This document shows, in pieces, positions 1 through 8,657 of a stretch of 38,488 nt of DNA. The stretch comes from Flavobacterium psychrophilum (GTDB taxonomy: Bacteria > Bacteroidota > Bacteroidia > Flavobacteriales > Flavobacteriaceae): the NCBI GenBank assembly GCA_945860385.1, contig CAMAQD010000026.1, positions 1 to 38,488 of the forward strand, given 5' to 3'. The position numbers and the translations under genes are program-made. The notes beneath the pieces are model-generated. The model did not search any database. It was given only the letters and a program-made list of their open reading frames with translations, and was not told the DNA's origin. The first letter of the stretch is position 1; every line of letters starts with the position of its first letter.

Positions 1-297
1 AACAATCCTGAAATTCTTGAACTCGGCTATCTTATTTTTTTGTAAAACTTCCTGAATGGAAAGCGTCAATTGGAATTTTTCAATTGGTTTTGCTATTAGA
101 AATTCATTAGCAATTGTAGGCTTGAAAAAATGTGCCATAAACGGATGCATTAATCCAGACAAGGTCCAGAAAATAACCGGAATTATGGTAATAATTCCAA
201 TAATACGATGCCAAGCATATATTTTTTGCTTGATTTTTTTAACGAACTTGGAATCCTTCTTTTTTGAAGAGTTGACTTCTTTTGGTGTGTTGTTCAT
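1..297 (-). CDS. PepSY-type iron-regulated membrane protein (partial, N-terminus only)
   Basis: This is the first 99 codons of a gene that runs off the left edge. The translation starts MNNTPKEVNSSKKK, a short basic cytoplasmic tail. A motif KxYAWHRIIG leads into one membrane span (residues about 27-45) ending WTLSGLMHP, and a periplasmic segment follows. A basic tail, a 'WHRxxG' entry and an 'SGL' exit are typical of the first helix of PepSY-associated membrane proteins. In Bacteroidota these commonly sit beside TonB-dependent siderophore receptors and are thought to help release or reduce imported iron complexes. The receptor gene lies just upstream on the same strand, separated only by a palindromic repeat, so co-expression is likely. 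The family call rests on the first helix and context only. Confidence 0.7.
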   Translation of the reverse strand, partial: MNNTPKEVNSSKKKDSKFVKKIKQKIYAWHRIIGIITIIPVIFWTLSGLMHPFMAHFFKPTIANEFLIAKPIEKFQLTLSIQEVLQKNKIAEFKNFRIV

Positions 298-317
298 TTT
301 TCTTTTTGTATTATATA

Positions 318-348
318 ACCCCTTCAGAGTTCAAAACTCTGAAGGGGT
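318..348. repeat. Perfect 14-bp palindromic intergenic hairpin
   Basis: Arms 318-331 (ACCCCTTCAGAGTT) and 335-348 are perfectly complementary around a 3-nt loop. The element sits between the receptor and the PepSY gene. It lacks a clean T-tract on the minus strand, so it resembles a dispersed flavobacterial palindrome more than a strong terminator. It could still attenuate transcription or stabilise the receptor mRNA. Confidence 0.75.
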
Positions 349-360
349 AGAATAAAATAG

Positions 361-2544
361 TTATTTGCTTAATGAAAAATTATATTGTAAGCCTACCAAA
401 AATGTTCTTGGTGCAGCAGCCGTATAAGTGGGTTGCGAGCTGCTTAAATTTCCTCTCGAAACGTTGTAAGCATATAATTTGTCGGTAATGTTGATGATGT
501 TTCCATAGATTTCGATTCCTTTCCATTCGTAACCAGCTCGGAAATTAAAAATATCGTAACCAGCATATTTAATGGTGTTGATTTGGTCTTGGTAATAACT
601 TCCCACAGATTGCCATTCAACAGAAGTCCTGAATTTAGGCAACCAATTTGGGTAATAACTGATTTCGGAATTGCCAGACCATCTTGGGGCTTGCGGCATT
701 TCTTTTCCGTCCAGATTTTTCAAAACATCTGTTGGATAATCTGAAACCTTGAAATTGATATAAATATGTTCGGAAACAGTACCTCCAAAACGGATGTTTA
801 CTTGATTTGAAAGTAGTTTGTAATTTCCTCCAAATTCCACTCCTTTGTGTCTGGTTTCTCCAACAGAACGGTAATCGGTTGAGTTGTCAGGCAAACGAAT
901 GCTCAATAATTCGTTTTTGCCTTCCATATAATACACGGCATAATCAAAGTTTAATTTTCCGCCCAATAAAGCTAACCAACCACCAATTTCGTAATTGTTG
1001 AAAGTTGCCGGTTCGAGGTTATAATAAAACTCAGCCGGTTTTCCTGTAGTTCCGCCAGTTCCGGGTTTAGTTCTAAAAATCGAAGTGATTCCTGGAGGCG
1101 CAAATCCTTGGGCATAATTGGCATAAATTCCAGTAAATTGAAACGGATTATAGTTAGAACCAACTTTAAAAGTAGGTTTGTCGTATATTTTTGTTCCAGT
1201 AGAATTGTCGATGGCATTGTTGTAATTGACTTTCAAATTGTCATAACGTGCTCCTGCGGTTACCACCAATTTTTCGAAAGGGTTGATGCTCACTTGTGCA
1301 TAACCAGCAGTGTTGAAAATATCTGCGGTATAATTGGATAGTTTTACATCTGGACGTTCGGCAGTGATTTCATAATGATCCACGGTTTGTTTTCCCGGGG
1401 TTCCAGGGTTAAGATAGGCTTTCATTTCAAGCAGATAAGCCCAATAGGTTACAGGGGAATAATCATAAAGTACTCCACCAACGATTTTAGTGTTTAAAAA
1501 ATCAAATTTTTGGGTGTGTTGCGCGATGGCACCAAAACTTTTGAAGTTGTTGGAGTTCACTTCTCCCTTTGCTGTTTCAGGCCTTACCGTTGGACTCCAT
1601 CGGATTCCGTAAGATGGATTTTGTCCCAATTTGTTGTCTCGATGATAGGCCGTGATATAACTTGAAGCGTTATCATTCCAGTCGTGTTCTAGTGTCAATC
1701 GAGTTCTCCAGGCATCGGATTTTCTATACGTGAAATCAGTTGTGCTCTTGTAGGTTCTGTTGTAAAAAGCAGCTTCATTCACGCTTCCGCTCATATCAGA
1801 ATAGTATTTTCCCCACATTGTATTACTGATTAATCGGGTTTTTGAGCTGATGTTGTAATCAATTCTCGCATTGATGTTGTTTTTGTTGTAATCTGAAAAT
1901 GTCATCCATCCATTTTCTTGTAAACTCGAAATTCCTGCGATATGAAAACCGATTTTACCAATAGTGGCTCCACCGGCAGCTTGGATTCGTTTGTAACCCC
2001 ATTGATCCGCCTGGATTCCAAACTTGAATTCTGGATTAATCGAAGGTTTTAACGAAATTAAATTTATGGTTCCACCAACTGCTTCGGGGCCGTACAATGA
2101 AGAGGCAGGTCCTTTTAAGACCTCAATACTTTGAAGGTTAAATTGGTTGATTTCCAATAAAGCATTGTGGTTGAAAATTCCCATAGGGCGAATAGGCAAG
2201 CCATCTTCTAGATACAAATAATAGGCATTGGTCGTCATAGGTTGGCGAATGGACATCAAGTGTTGTTCATTGCCCAAATTCACCATCAATACTCCCGGAG
2301 TTTTGTTGATGATTTCATAAGCCGCTACTGCTTTGGTTTCGTCAATAGTTTTTGCAGTCAATTTGCTGACTGCCACAGGAGTTTCTTTACGTAGTGAAGA
2401 AGAACGATTGGCGGTAACAAATACTTCATCCAAATTTTCAACTTTCGTACTGTCTTTAACAGGTTTAATATTTTTTTTCTTGGAATTGTTTTGCGCAATG
2501 GCGACTTGCCCTAATATCAATAGGGTAAGGAATATTTTTTTCAT
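361..2544 (-). CDS. TonB-dependent outer-membrane receptor, siderophore type
   Basis: A 727-residue outer-membrane receptor for TonB-driven uptake, probably of a ferric siderophore or similar metal complex. Residues 1-18 form a signal peptide (MKKIFLTLLILGQVAIAQ). A TonB-box-like stretch (VENLDEVFVTA, 35-45) precedes the plug domain (about 50-165), which carries YYLYLEDGLPIRP and the conserved SSLYGPEAVGGTINL (about 148-162). The remainder is a beta-barrel rich in aromatic alternating strands, ending in a strand with FLVGLQYNF. The length is normal for the family. It lies downstream of a small CxGxC-motif protein and upstream of a PepSY membrane protein, the usual arrangement of an iron-uptake unit. 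There is no carboxypeptidase-like N-terminal repeat, so it is not a SusC-type receptor. The substrate cannot be told from sequence. Confidence 0.93.
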   Translation of the reverse strand: MKKIFLTLLILGQVAIAQNNSKKKNIKPVKDSTKVENLDEVFVTANRSSSLRKETPVAVSKLTAKTIDETKAVAAYEIINKTPGVLMVNLGNEQHLMSIRQPMTTNAYYLYLEDGLPIRPMGIFNHNALLEINQFNLQSIEVLKGPASSLYGPEAVGGTINLISLKPSINPEFKFGIQADQWGYKRIQAAGGATIGKIGFHIAGISSLQENGWMTFSDYNKNNINARIDYNISSKTRLISNTMWGKYYSDMSGSVNEAAFYNRTYKSTTDFTYRKSDAWRTRLTLEHDWNDNASSYITAYHRDNKLGQNPSYGIRWSPTVRPETAKGEVNSNNFKSFGAIAQHTQKFDFLNTKIVGGVLYDYSPVTYWAYLLEMKAYLNPGTPGKQTVDHYEITAERPDVKLSNYTADIFNTAGYAQVSINPFEKLVVTAGARYDNLKVNYNNAIDNSTGTKIYDKPTFKVGSNYNPFQFTGIYANYAQGFAPPGITSIFRTKPGTGGTTGKPAEFYYNLEPATFNNYEIGGWLALLGGKLNFDYAVYYMEGKNELLSIRLPDNSTDYRSVGETRHKGVEFGGNYKLLSNQVNIRFGGTVSEHIYINFKVSDYPTDVLKNLDGKEMPQAPRWSGNSEISYYPNWLPKFRTSVEWQSVGSYYQDQINTIKYAGYDIFNFRAGYEWKGIEIYGNIINITDKLYAYNVSRGNLSSSQPTYTAAAPRTFLVGLQYNFSLSK

Positions 2545-2640
2545 TTTTGTTTATATAAATTTAGAATAATATCAAGTTTTTCATTGGCTTTAAGCCAATA
2601 AAAATGCTTTTCAAAAAGAATTGAAAAGAGAAATTAGAAT

Positions 2641-2979
2641 TTATATAAAAAAGTTGGGAGGTCGAAAGTTAGGTTTACTTATCGAAATAGGTTTTTCAGT
2701 AGTGTGAAAAACTAATAATTGAGACGAATTTGAATTGAAAGTTAGGGTTAAATCATTTTCAAAAAAGGTCTTTATATAAATGAGCTCCAATTTTTCTTTC
2801 AATATATTATCCATTTTTCGTTCGTTTTCGTCAAATTGCTTTAAATTCTTTCGAAGTTCACAATGTCCATTACAGCTATTATTAGCTACTTTTCTTTGAA
2901 TACAAATGGTCTTGGCTATTTCGTCTTGCTGTATTTTGAACTTAGTAAATAGAATGATATTCCCGAAAGAGGGGAGCAA
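2641..2979 (-). CDS. Small membrane-anchored protein with CNGHC motif, upstream of TonB receptor
   Basis: The best open frame opens at a TTG (2979), but the same frame stays open upstream and encodes more of the hydrophobic segment (LKQFFVILLASILLL). No ATG precedes that segment, so the true start is probably a non-ATG codon such as CTG at 3018 or ATT at 3045. The protein has one N-terminal membrane span and then the conserved block KTICIQRKVANNSCNGHC, followed by a charged region. Small proteins with an N-terminal span and a 'CNGxC' motif recur in Bacteroidota next to TonB receptors. Their function is unknown; the cysteines suggest metal or redox chemistry (inference). A promoter box lies at 3039-3046. 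Confidence 0.6.
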   Translation of the reverse strand: MLPSFGNIILFTKFKIQQDEIAKTICIQRKVANNSCNGHCELRKNLKQFDENERKMDNILKEKLELIYIKTFFENDLTLTFNSNSSQLLVFHTTEKPISISKPNFRPPNFFI

Positions 2980-3038
2980 AAGTATCGATGCAAGTAATAT
3001 GACAAAAAATTGTTTCAGACTATTTTTGTTTAGAAACG

Positions 3039-3046
3039 CAAAAATA
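3039..3046 (-). promoter_or_regulatory. -7 box of promoter for the CNGHC protein/TonB receptor unit
   Basis: The minus strand reads TATTTTTG, an exact match to the Bacteroidota -7 consensus TAnnTTTG, upstream of the small protein and the receptor. If used, transcription would begin near 3030-3034, so translation must start downstream of that point. Confidence 0.5.
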
Positions 3047-3119
3047 GTATTTTAAATAAGACAAATTTGTCTTGTTTTAAAAATAAAAGGAAAAACATAA
3101 AGAAAGGTCCATAATACCT

Positions 3120-3157
3120 TAATAAAAAATCCTCAAATACTTTCGTAAATGAGGATT
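3120..3157 (-). terminator. secA terminator
   Basis: Inverted arms 3128-3135 and 3150-3157 (AATCCTCA/TGAGGATT) are followed on the minus strand by a T-rich tail. It lies about 30 bp past the secA stop codon. Confidence 0.7.
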
Positions 3158-3184
3158 GAATTATTTATTTTGTTTGTAATCTAA

Positions 3185-6100
3185 TTAATGAACTAAAACC
3201 CAAGTTCCGTTGGCGATTAAGCTTTCGGCTTTTTTGTATTTCATTTCTTGTGTTTGTCCATTGGCAACATTCTGAATTGTTACAGTATCGTTGCGATTAA
3301 TTTTAGGTTGGTCGCGAACAATGGTTTCAGTAACTTGACGTTGTTGTGTTTGTCCCGCTTCACGATTGGCGCTTTCGCTGCTCAAAATTTCGTCTTTACT
3401 TTCGGTGTATTTTTCTTTCTGACGAACTTGTTTTGCTTCTTGAATTGTTGGAGCCTGTTGTTGTGGCAAATCTCCTTTGAACAAGAATGAAATTACCTCT
3501 TTGTTCACGCCATTCAACATCGAACTAAACAAATTGTAGGCTTCAAATTTATAAATAAGTAAAGGGTCTTTTTGTTCGTGAACCGCTAATTGAACCGATT
3601 GTTTCAATTCGTCCATTTTGCGTAAATGTTTCTTCCACGCTTCATCTACAATAGCCAAAGTGATGTTTTTCTCAAAATCGGCAACCAATTGATTTCCGTG
3701 GGATTCATATGCTTTTTTCAAATCAGTAACCACATTTAGCGATTTTATTCCATCAGTAAACGGAACAATAATGCGTTCGTATTGGTTATTTTTGTCTTCA
3801 TACACATTGCTAATGATAGGAAATGCTTCTCTAGCACTGCGTTCTGTTTTTTCTGTATAAAATTGAGAAGCAGCTTTATATACTTTCGCAGTCAATTCGA
3901 TTTCAGTCAATTTGGCGAAATCAGTTTCAGAAACTGGAGAAGTAATAGAGAAATAACGAATCAATTCGAATTCAAAATTCTTGAAATCATTAGTCGCCTT
4001 ATTTTCGGTCACGATTAAATCGCAAGTGTCATACAACATATTGGCAATATCGAGTTTCAAACGTTCTCCGTGCAATGCGTGACGACGGCGTTTGTAAACC
4101 ACTTCACGTTGCGCATTCATCACATCATCATATTCTAACAAACGTTTACGAACACCAAAGTTGTTTTCTTCGACTTTTTTCTGAGCTCTTTCGATAGATT
4201 TTGTCATCATCGAATGTTGGATCACTTCACCTTCTTGCAATCCCATTCTGTCCATTACTTTGGCCACTCTTTCGGAACCAAATAAACGCATCAGGTTGTC
4301 TTCAAGCGAAACATAAAATTGGGAACTTCCCGGATCTCCCTGACGACCGGCACGACCACGCAACTGACGGTCTACACGACGTGAATCGTGACGTTCTGTC
4401 CCCACGATGGCTAAACCTCCAGCGGCTTTCACTTCAGCAGAAAGTTTAATATCCGTTCCACGACCAGCCATATTGGTTGCAATGGTTACAACACCAGGTT
4501 TACCCGCTTCTTCCACAATTTGAGCTTCTTGTTTGTGCATTTTTGCATTCAAAACGTTGTGGGTTATACCACGCATTTTTAGCATTCGGCTCAATAATTC
4601 CGATATCTCAACAGAGGTTGTACCAATTAAAACCGGTCTTCCTGCATTCGATAATTCGGTAACATCTTCGATTACAGCATTGAATTTTTCACGAGTAGTT
4701 TTATAAATAAAATCTTCTTTGTCTTTTCGAACCATTGGTCTGTTGGTAGGAATTTCTACTACATCCAATTTGTAAATTTGCCATAACTCGCCAGCTTCTG
4801 TAACCGCAGTTCCAGTCATACCGGCTAGTTTGCTGTACATTCTGAAATAATTCTGAAGTGTTACAGTTGCAAATGTTTGGGTAGCATCTTCAATTTTTAC
4901 ACTTTCTTTGGCTTCAATCGCTTGGTGCAAACCGTCCGAATAACGACGACCATCCATAATACGACCCGTTTGCTCATCGACAATCATAATTTTATTGTCC
5001 ATAATTACGTACTCGACATCTTTTTCGAAAAGCGTGTAAGCTTTTAGTAATTGTGTCAAAGTATGAATACGTTCGCTTTTCACACCGAAATCTTGGAATA
5101 ATTTTTCCTTCTCTTCAGCTTCTTTATCTTTCTCCAGATTTTTCTTTTCGATAATAGCTATCTCCGTTCCAATGTCCGGTAAAACAAAGAAATTGCTATC
5201 GGTATCACCAGAAAGGAATTGAATTCCGTTGTCGGTCAATTCTACTTGATTGTTTTTTTCTTCAATCACAAAATACAAAGCTTCGTCAACCTTCGGCATT
5301 TCGCGATTGTTGTCTTGCATATATTGGTTTTCGGTTTTTTGAAGCAATTGTTTGATTCCTTCTTCACTCAAAAACTTGATAAGGGCTTTATTTTTAGGCA
5401 AACTTCGGTGCGCTCTCAATAATAAGAAACCACCATCTTTAGTATTTCCTTCTTTGATTAATTTTTTGGCTTCCGACAAAAATCCATTAGCCAATTGACG
5501 TTGAAGCGCCACCAAATTTTCGATTTTTGGTTTCAATTCATTAAATTCGTGACGATCGCCTTCTGGAACTGGACCCGAAATAATCAATGGAGTTCTCGCA
5601 TCATCAATCAAAACCGAATCGACCTCATCGACAATCGCATAATTGTGTTTGCGTTGTACCAAATCATCTGGTGAATGTGCCATATTGTCTCTCAAATAAT
5701 CGAAACCAAATTCGTTATTTGTACCATACGTAATGTCGGCATTATAGGCATTTTTTCTACCTTCGGAATTGGGTTGGTGATTGTCGATACAATCTACAGT
5801 CAAACCGTGAAATTCGAATAATGGAGCTTTCCAAGTGCTATCACGTTTGGCCAAATAATCGTTGACCGTTACCAAATGCACTCCGTTTCCAGTCAAAGCA
5901 TTCAAGTAAATAGGCAAAGTGGCTACCAAGGTTTTTCCTTCCCCTGTTTGCATTTCGGCAATTTTACCTTCGTGCAATACCATTCCACCAATTAATTGGA
6001 CGTCATAGTGAATCATATCCCAAGTAATTTGCTTTCCGGCTGCATTCCATGAATTAGACCAAATCGCTGTATCGCCATCAAGTGTAATGTAGGATTTCGT

Positions 6101-6526
6101 TGCCGACAGCTCGCGGTCTTTGGCTGTTGCAGTTACTTTTATTTCGGTATTTTCTTTGAAACGCTTGGCTGTTTCTTTAACAACTGCAAAAGCTTCTGGA
6201 AGAATTTCCATTAAGGTTTTTTCTGAAATTTCGTAAGCCTCTTTTTCTAAAGCATCGATGGCTACGTAAATATCTTCGCGCTTGTCAATATCCTCAATGC
6301 TTTCTGCTTCTTGTTTAAGCGAAGCTATTTTGGTATCTTTCTCAGCACGGGCTTGTTTTATTTTGTCTTTAAAAAAAGTGGTTTTAGCTCTTAATTCATC
6401 ATTTGACAATGCAGCTAAAGCACTTTCGAAAGTCTTAATTTTGGCTAAATAAGGTTGCAAAGCTTTGACATCTTTTTGAGATTTATCTCCAACAAAGGCT
6501 TTGATGATACTGTTTATGAAACTCAT
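3185..6526 (-). CDS. secA: Preprotein translocase ATPase SecA
   Basis: SecA is the cytoplasmic motor that drives unfolded preproteins through SecYEG. The 1,113-residue product shows the Walker A motif MQTGEGKT (192-199), the DEAD-type block DEVDSVLIDDARTPL (around residue 300), AGMTGTA of the NBD/PBD boundary, the helicase block TNMAGRGTDIKL, and QLRGRAGRQGDPGSS. It is about 200 residues longer than the E. coli protein. The extra sequence includes an insertion between the DEVD block and the preprotein-binding region (LQRQLANGFLSEAKKL and onward), as is usual for Bacteroidota. The C-terminal zinc-binding CxCx(8)C motif is absent; the protein instead ends KAESLIANGTWVLVH after a low-complexity Q/K/E linker. 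It appears to be monocistronic, with its own terminator. Confidence 0.98.
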   Translation of the reverse strand: MSFINSIIKAFVGDKSQKDVKALQPYLAKIKTFESALAALSNDELRAKTTFFKDKIKQARAEKDTKIASLKQEAESIEDIDKREDIYVAIDALEKEAYEISEKTLMEILPEAFAVVKETAKRFKENTEIKVTATAKDRELSATKSYITLDGDTAIWSNSWNAAGKQITWDMIHYDVQLIGGMVLHEGKIAEMQTGEGKTLVATLPIYLNALTGNGVHLVTVNDYLAKRDSTWKAPLFEFHGLTVDCIDNHQPNSEGRKNAYNADITYGTNNEFGFDYLRDNMAHSPDDLVQRKHNYAIVDEVDSVLIDDARTPLIISGPVPEGDRHEFNELKPKIENLVALQRQLANGFLSEAKKLIKEGNTKDGGFLLLRAHRSLPKNKALIKFLSEEGIKQLLQKTENQYMQDNNREMPKVDEALYFVIEEKNNQVELTDNGIQFLSGDTDSNFFVLPDIGTEIAIIEKKNLEKDKEAEEKEKLFQDFGVKSERIHTLTQLLKAYTLFEKDVEYVIMDNKIMIVDEQTGRIMDGRRYSDGLHQAIEAKESVKIEDATQTFATVTLQNYFRMYSKLAGMTGTAVTEAGELWQIYKLDVVEIPTNRPMVRKDKEDFIYKTTREKFNAVIEDVTELSNAGRPVLIGTTSVEISELLSRMLKMRGITHNVLNAKMHKQEAQIVEEAGKPGVVTIATNMAGRGTDIKLSAEVKAAGGLAIVGTERHDSRRVDRQLRGRAGRQGDPGSSQFYVSLEDNLMRLFGSERVAKVMDRMGLQEGEVIQHSMMTKSIERAQKKVEENNFGVRKRLLEYDDVMNAQREVVYKRRRHALHGERLKLDIANMLYDTCDLIVTENKATNDFKNFEFELIRYFSITSPVSETDFAKLTEIELTAKVYKAASQFYTEKTERSAREAFPIISNVYEDKNNQYERIIVPFTDGIKSLNVVTDLKKAYESHGNQLVADFEKNITLAIVDEAWKKHLRKMDELKQSVQLAVHEQKDPLLIYKFEAYNLFSSMLNGVNKEVISFLFKGDLPQQQAPTIQEAKQVRQKEKYTESKDEILSSESANREAGQTQQRQVTETIVRDQPKINRNDTVTIQNVANGQTQEMKYKKAESLIANGTWVLVH

Positions 6527-6569
6527 AATCTGTTAATTTTCTATTTTATAAAAGTGTGTAAATTTAACC

Positions 6570-6599
6570 AAAAAAAAAGCCTCATACGAGACTTTTTTT
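6570..6599 (-). terminator. Terminator of the DUF2795 gene
   Basis: A-rich and T-rich flanks surround the imperfect stem GCCTC/GAGAC with a 4-nt loop, just past the stop codon of the DUF2795 gene. On the minus strand it ends in a long T-tract. Its symmetry means it could work in both directions, but secA reads away from it. Confidence 0.65.
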
Positions 6600-6611
6600 C
6601 GGGATATTTTT

Positions 6612-6833
6612 TTAATATTCGTCCTCATTCCAAAGATAATCTTCGTCAGTAGGATAATCCGGCCAAATTTCTTCCATTGACTCATATATTTCCCCTTCGT
6701 CTTCTATTGACTGTAGGTTTTCCACTACTTCTAATGGAGCTCCGGCTCTAATAGCGTAGTCGATAAGTTCGTCTTTGTTAGCAGGCCACGGTGCATCACT
6801 TAGGTAGGATGCTAATTCTAATGTCCAATACAT
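6612..6833 (-). CDS. DUF2795 family small acidic protein
   Basis: A 73-residue, strongly acidic cytoplasmic protein. The N-terminal half (MYWTLELASYLSDAPWPANK ... DELIDYAIRAGAPLEVVENL) has the WTLELASYL...AxxPLEVVENLQ pattern of the DUF2795 fold. The C-terminal half is almost all Asp/Glu/Tyr. Homologues of this size are common and conserved in Bacteroidota, but no biochemical role is established. It is followed by a hairpin terminator and preceded by a consensus -7 box at 6856-6863, so it forms its own unit upstream of secA on the same strand. Confidence 0.85.
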   Translation of the reverse strand: MYWTLELASYLSDAPWPANKDELIDYAIRAGAPLEVVENLQSIEDEGEIYESMEEIWPDYPTDEDYLWNEDEY

Positions 6834-6855
6834 CTTATGTCTGTTTAGTTTTGTG

Positions 6856-6863
6856 CAAAAATA
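6856..6863 (-). promoter_or_regulatory. -7 promoter box for the DUF2795 gene
   Basis: The minus strand reads TATTTTTG, matching TAnnTTTG, 22 bp upstream of the ATG. The surrounding sequence is AT-rich. Confidence 0.5.
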
Positions 6864-6935
6864 ATTTTTTTACTGAAAAATACAAGTAAAAAATCATTTA
6901 TTTTTAGTTAAAGTTAAGAACGTTTTTTCAGACAG

Positions 6936-7043
6936 CAGATTTCAGGTTACAGATTTCAGATTGGTAACAGAAAAATCTATTTGATTTACTGCAAATCTGT
7001 TGTCTAATATATTTGAATTCTGCCTTCTGCAACCTGAAATCTG
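6936..7043. repeat. Dispersed 'CAGATTTCAGGTT' inverted repeat
   Basis: Arms 6936-6948 (CAGATTTCAGGTT) and 7031-7043 (AACCTGAAATCTG) are perfectly complementary over 13 bp. A second half-copy (CAGATTTCAG) follows the left arm at 6950-6959. The right arm ends one base before the stop codon of the adenosyltransferase gene. The related word CAGATTGCAGGTTGCAGG occurs inside the methyltransferase gene at 9625-9664. Confidence 0.75.
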
Positions 7044-7044
7044 G

Positions 7045-7614
7045 TTACTTTCTCGGTATCCATTTTACTTCCTCGGCGTTCAAATCGTTCGACAACTTCC
7101 GTGCCAAGACAAAAAGGTAGTCAGAAAGTCGGTTTAGGTACATAATTACGATTTCGGAAACGGGTTCGTTGTGGTCTAAATGTACAGCTAGGCGTTCGGC
7201 ACGACGGCAAACACAGCGAGCAATATGACAATATGACACAGTTGTATGACCGCCGGGCAAAACAAAATGGGTCATTGGCGGAAGCGCTTCTTCCATTGAA
7301 TCAATTTCGTTTTCGAGTAATTCAATGTCGCTTATTGTAATTCCTAGTTTTTGCAAACGCAATTCGCCGTTTTTCTTGACTTCTTTTTCTGGAGGAGTAG
7401 CAAGAATAGCACCAACAGTAAACAATCGATCCTGAATTTCGATAAGTATATTTTTGTAATGCAAAGCTATTTCTTGATCCCGAATCAATCCTATATAGGA
7501 ATTCAATTCGTCCACCGTGCCGTAACTTTCGATGCGAATGTGGTCTTTGGGAACTCGTGTTCCTCCAAAAAGTGCTGTGGTACCGCTATCTCCGGTTTTA
7601 GTATAGATTTTCAT
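7045..7614 (-). CDS. Cob(I)yrinic acid a,c-diamide adenosyltransferase, PduO type
   Basis: This enzyme transfers the adenosyl group of ATP to cob(I)alamin to make adenosylcobalamin. The 189-residue length is standard. The N-terminal ATP-binding block KIYTKTGDSGTTALFGG (2-18) is followed by RIESYGTVDELNSYIG (27-42). The C-terminal helices carry the conserved RCVCRRAER (133-141) and YLNRLSDYLFVLAR (159-172), where the Arg/Glu/Asn residues bind ATP and close the active site. No other cobalamin genes are nearby, so it probably serves salvage for B12-dependent enzymes encoded elsewhere. The stop codon lies directly against the 6936-7043 repeat. The upstream gap to the ABC gene is filled by another repeat (7630-7671). 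Confidence 0.93.
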   Translation of the reverse strand: MKIYTKTGDSGTTALFGGTRVPKDHIRIESYGTVDELNSYIGLIRDQEIALHYKNILIEIQDRLFTVGAILATPPEKEVKKNGELRLQKLGITISDIELLENEIDSMEEALPPMTHFVLPGGHTTVSYCHIARCVCRRAERLAVHLDHNEPVSEIVIMYLNRLSDYLFVLARKLSNDLNAEEVKWIPRK

Positions 7615-7629
7615 TTTTGTATGTTTGAT

Positions 7630-7671
7630 CGGTTAATTGCTTAATCGGTTAATCGTTTAACCAATTAACCG
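7630..7671. repeat. Dispersed 'CGGTTAATTG' inverted repeat
   Basis: Outer arms 7630-7639 and 7662-7671 are perfect 10-bp inverts. Inside them GGTTAA (7647-7652) and TTAACC can also pair. It occupies nearly all of the gap between the adenosyltransferase and ABC-ATPase genes. It looks like a dispersed intergenic palindrome, not a factor-independent terminator. Confidence 0.65.
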
Positions 7672-7677
7672 ACTAAA

Positions 7678-8364
7678 CTATTTTACATTGTCACTTTCAA
7701 TCATTCCGTCACGCATTCGAATAATTCTTTTAGCATGAGCAGCAATTTCTTCTTCGTGGGTTACCACAATTATGGTATTACCGTTTTGGTGAATTTCTTC
7801 TAAAAGCGCCATAATTTCTTCGGAAGTTTTACTGTCTAAATTTCCTGTAGGTTCATCAGCAAGAATAATAGAAGGTTTGTTTACCAAAGCTCTTGCAATT
7901 GCCACACGCTGGCGTTGACCTCCCGAAAGTTGGTTGGGTTGATGGTCCATTCTATCGGCAAGATTAACTTGTTTCAACACTTCGGTTGCACGAGCATTGC
8001 GCTCCGATTTGGAATGTCCAGCATAAATCATTGGCAAAGCCACGTTGTCTAAGGCAGTAGTTCTTGGCAAAAGGTTGAAGGTTTGAAAAATAAAACCAAT
8101 TTCTTTGTTTCGAATATCGGCCAATTCATCATCGTGCATTTGACTCACGTCTTTTCCGTTAAGAATGTAAGAGCCAGAAGTGGGTGTGTCTAAACATCCC
8201 AAAAGATTCATCAAAGTAGATTTTCCAGAACCCGAAGGTCCCATTAGTGCTACATATTCGCCTTTTTTTATTTCTAAATCAATTCCTTTTAGTACATAAA
8301 CGATTTCGTTTCCAAGAGCAAAATCTCGTTTGATGTTGGTAATTTTAATTAATGGTTTAGACAT
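7678..8364 (-). CDS. ABC transporter ATP-binding protein, LolD/MacB-type
   Basis: A 228-residue stand-alone ABC ATPase. Visible motifs are Walker [10 protein letters not shown] (42-50), the Q-loop [10 protein letters not shown] (91-100), the signature [15 protein letters not shown] (146-160), Walker [14 protein letters not shown] (165-177) and the switch His in VTHEEE (about 203). '[13 protein letters not shown]' and '[12 protein letters not shown]' are typical of the LolD/MacB/FtsE branch, which powers lipoprotein sorting or mechanotransmission-type exporters at the inner membrane. The permease partner is not in the window, so the substrate is unknown. The call of ABC ATPase is certain; the LolD/MacB subgroup is likely. 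Confidence 0.93.
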   Translation of the reverse strand: MSKPLIKITNIKRDFALGNEIVYVLKGIDLEIKKGEYVALMGPSGSGKSTLMNLLGCLDTPTSGSYILNGKDVSQMHDDELADIRNKEIGFIFQTFNLLPRTTALDNVALPMIYAGHSKSERNARATEVLKQVNLADRMDHQPNQLSGGQRQRVAIARALVNKPSIILADEPTGNLDSKTSEEIMALLEEIHQNGNTIIVVTHEEEIAAHAKRIIRMRDGMIESDNVK

Positions 8365-8599
8365 TTTTTATATAGAATTTAGCGCTTTGACTGGCTTAGC
8401 GTGTCATTAAAATTTTGGCTTAAAAGTACAAAAGACTTTTGAATTAATGGTAAGTAGTATTTTTTTAAAATTAGTTACATTTTATACTCAAATTTATGTT
8501 TTCAAATAGGTGTAAACGAGAGCGCGATTTACGAAATTTACATATGTTTTCCTTAATTATCATAATTAATTAAATTTGTTGTATAATTTTTGGATTAAA

Positions 8600-8630
8600 A
8601 TTGAATATAATTCATTTCGATATAAATTTG
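8600..8630 (+). promoter_or_regulatory. Promoter for the lipoprotein gene at 8658
   Basis: The -7 box TAAATTTG lies at 8623-8630, 27 bp before the ATG, with a TTG at about 8601-8603 as the -33 element (spacer near 19 bp). A second TAAATTTG occurs at 8571-8578. The rest of the 293-bp gap from 8365 is AT-rich with no other recognisable feature. Confidence 0.55.
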
Positions 8631-8657
8631 CTGGATAAAATTTAAAAAATCAAAATT

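Noticed and set aside
56..355. Plus-strand ORF of 99 codons
   Set aside because: It lies opposite the PepSY-type gene and the palindrome at 318-348; the minus-strand frame has clear homology features and this one has none.
2583..2600. Short hairpin ATTGGCTTTAAGCCAAT as a terminator
   Set aside because: The stem is only 7 bp and no T-tract follows on the minus strand; it may only weakly affect the CNGHC-receptor transcript.
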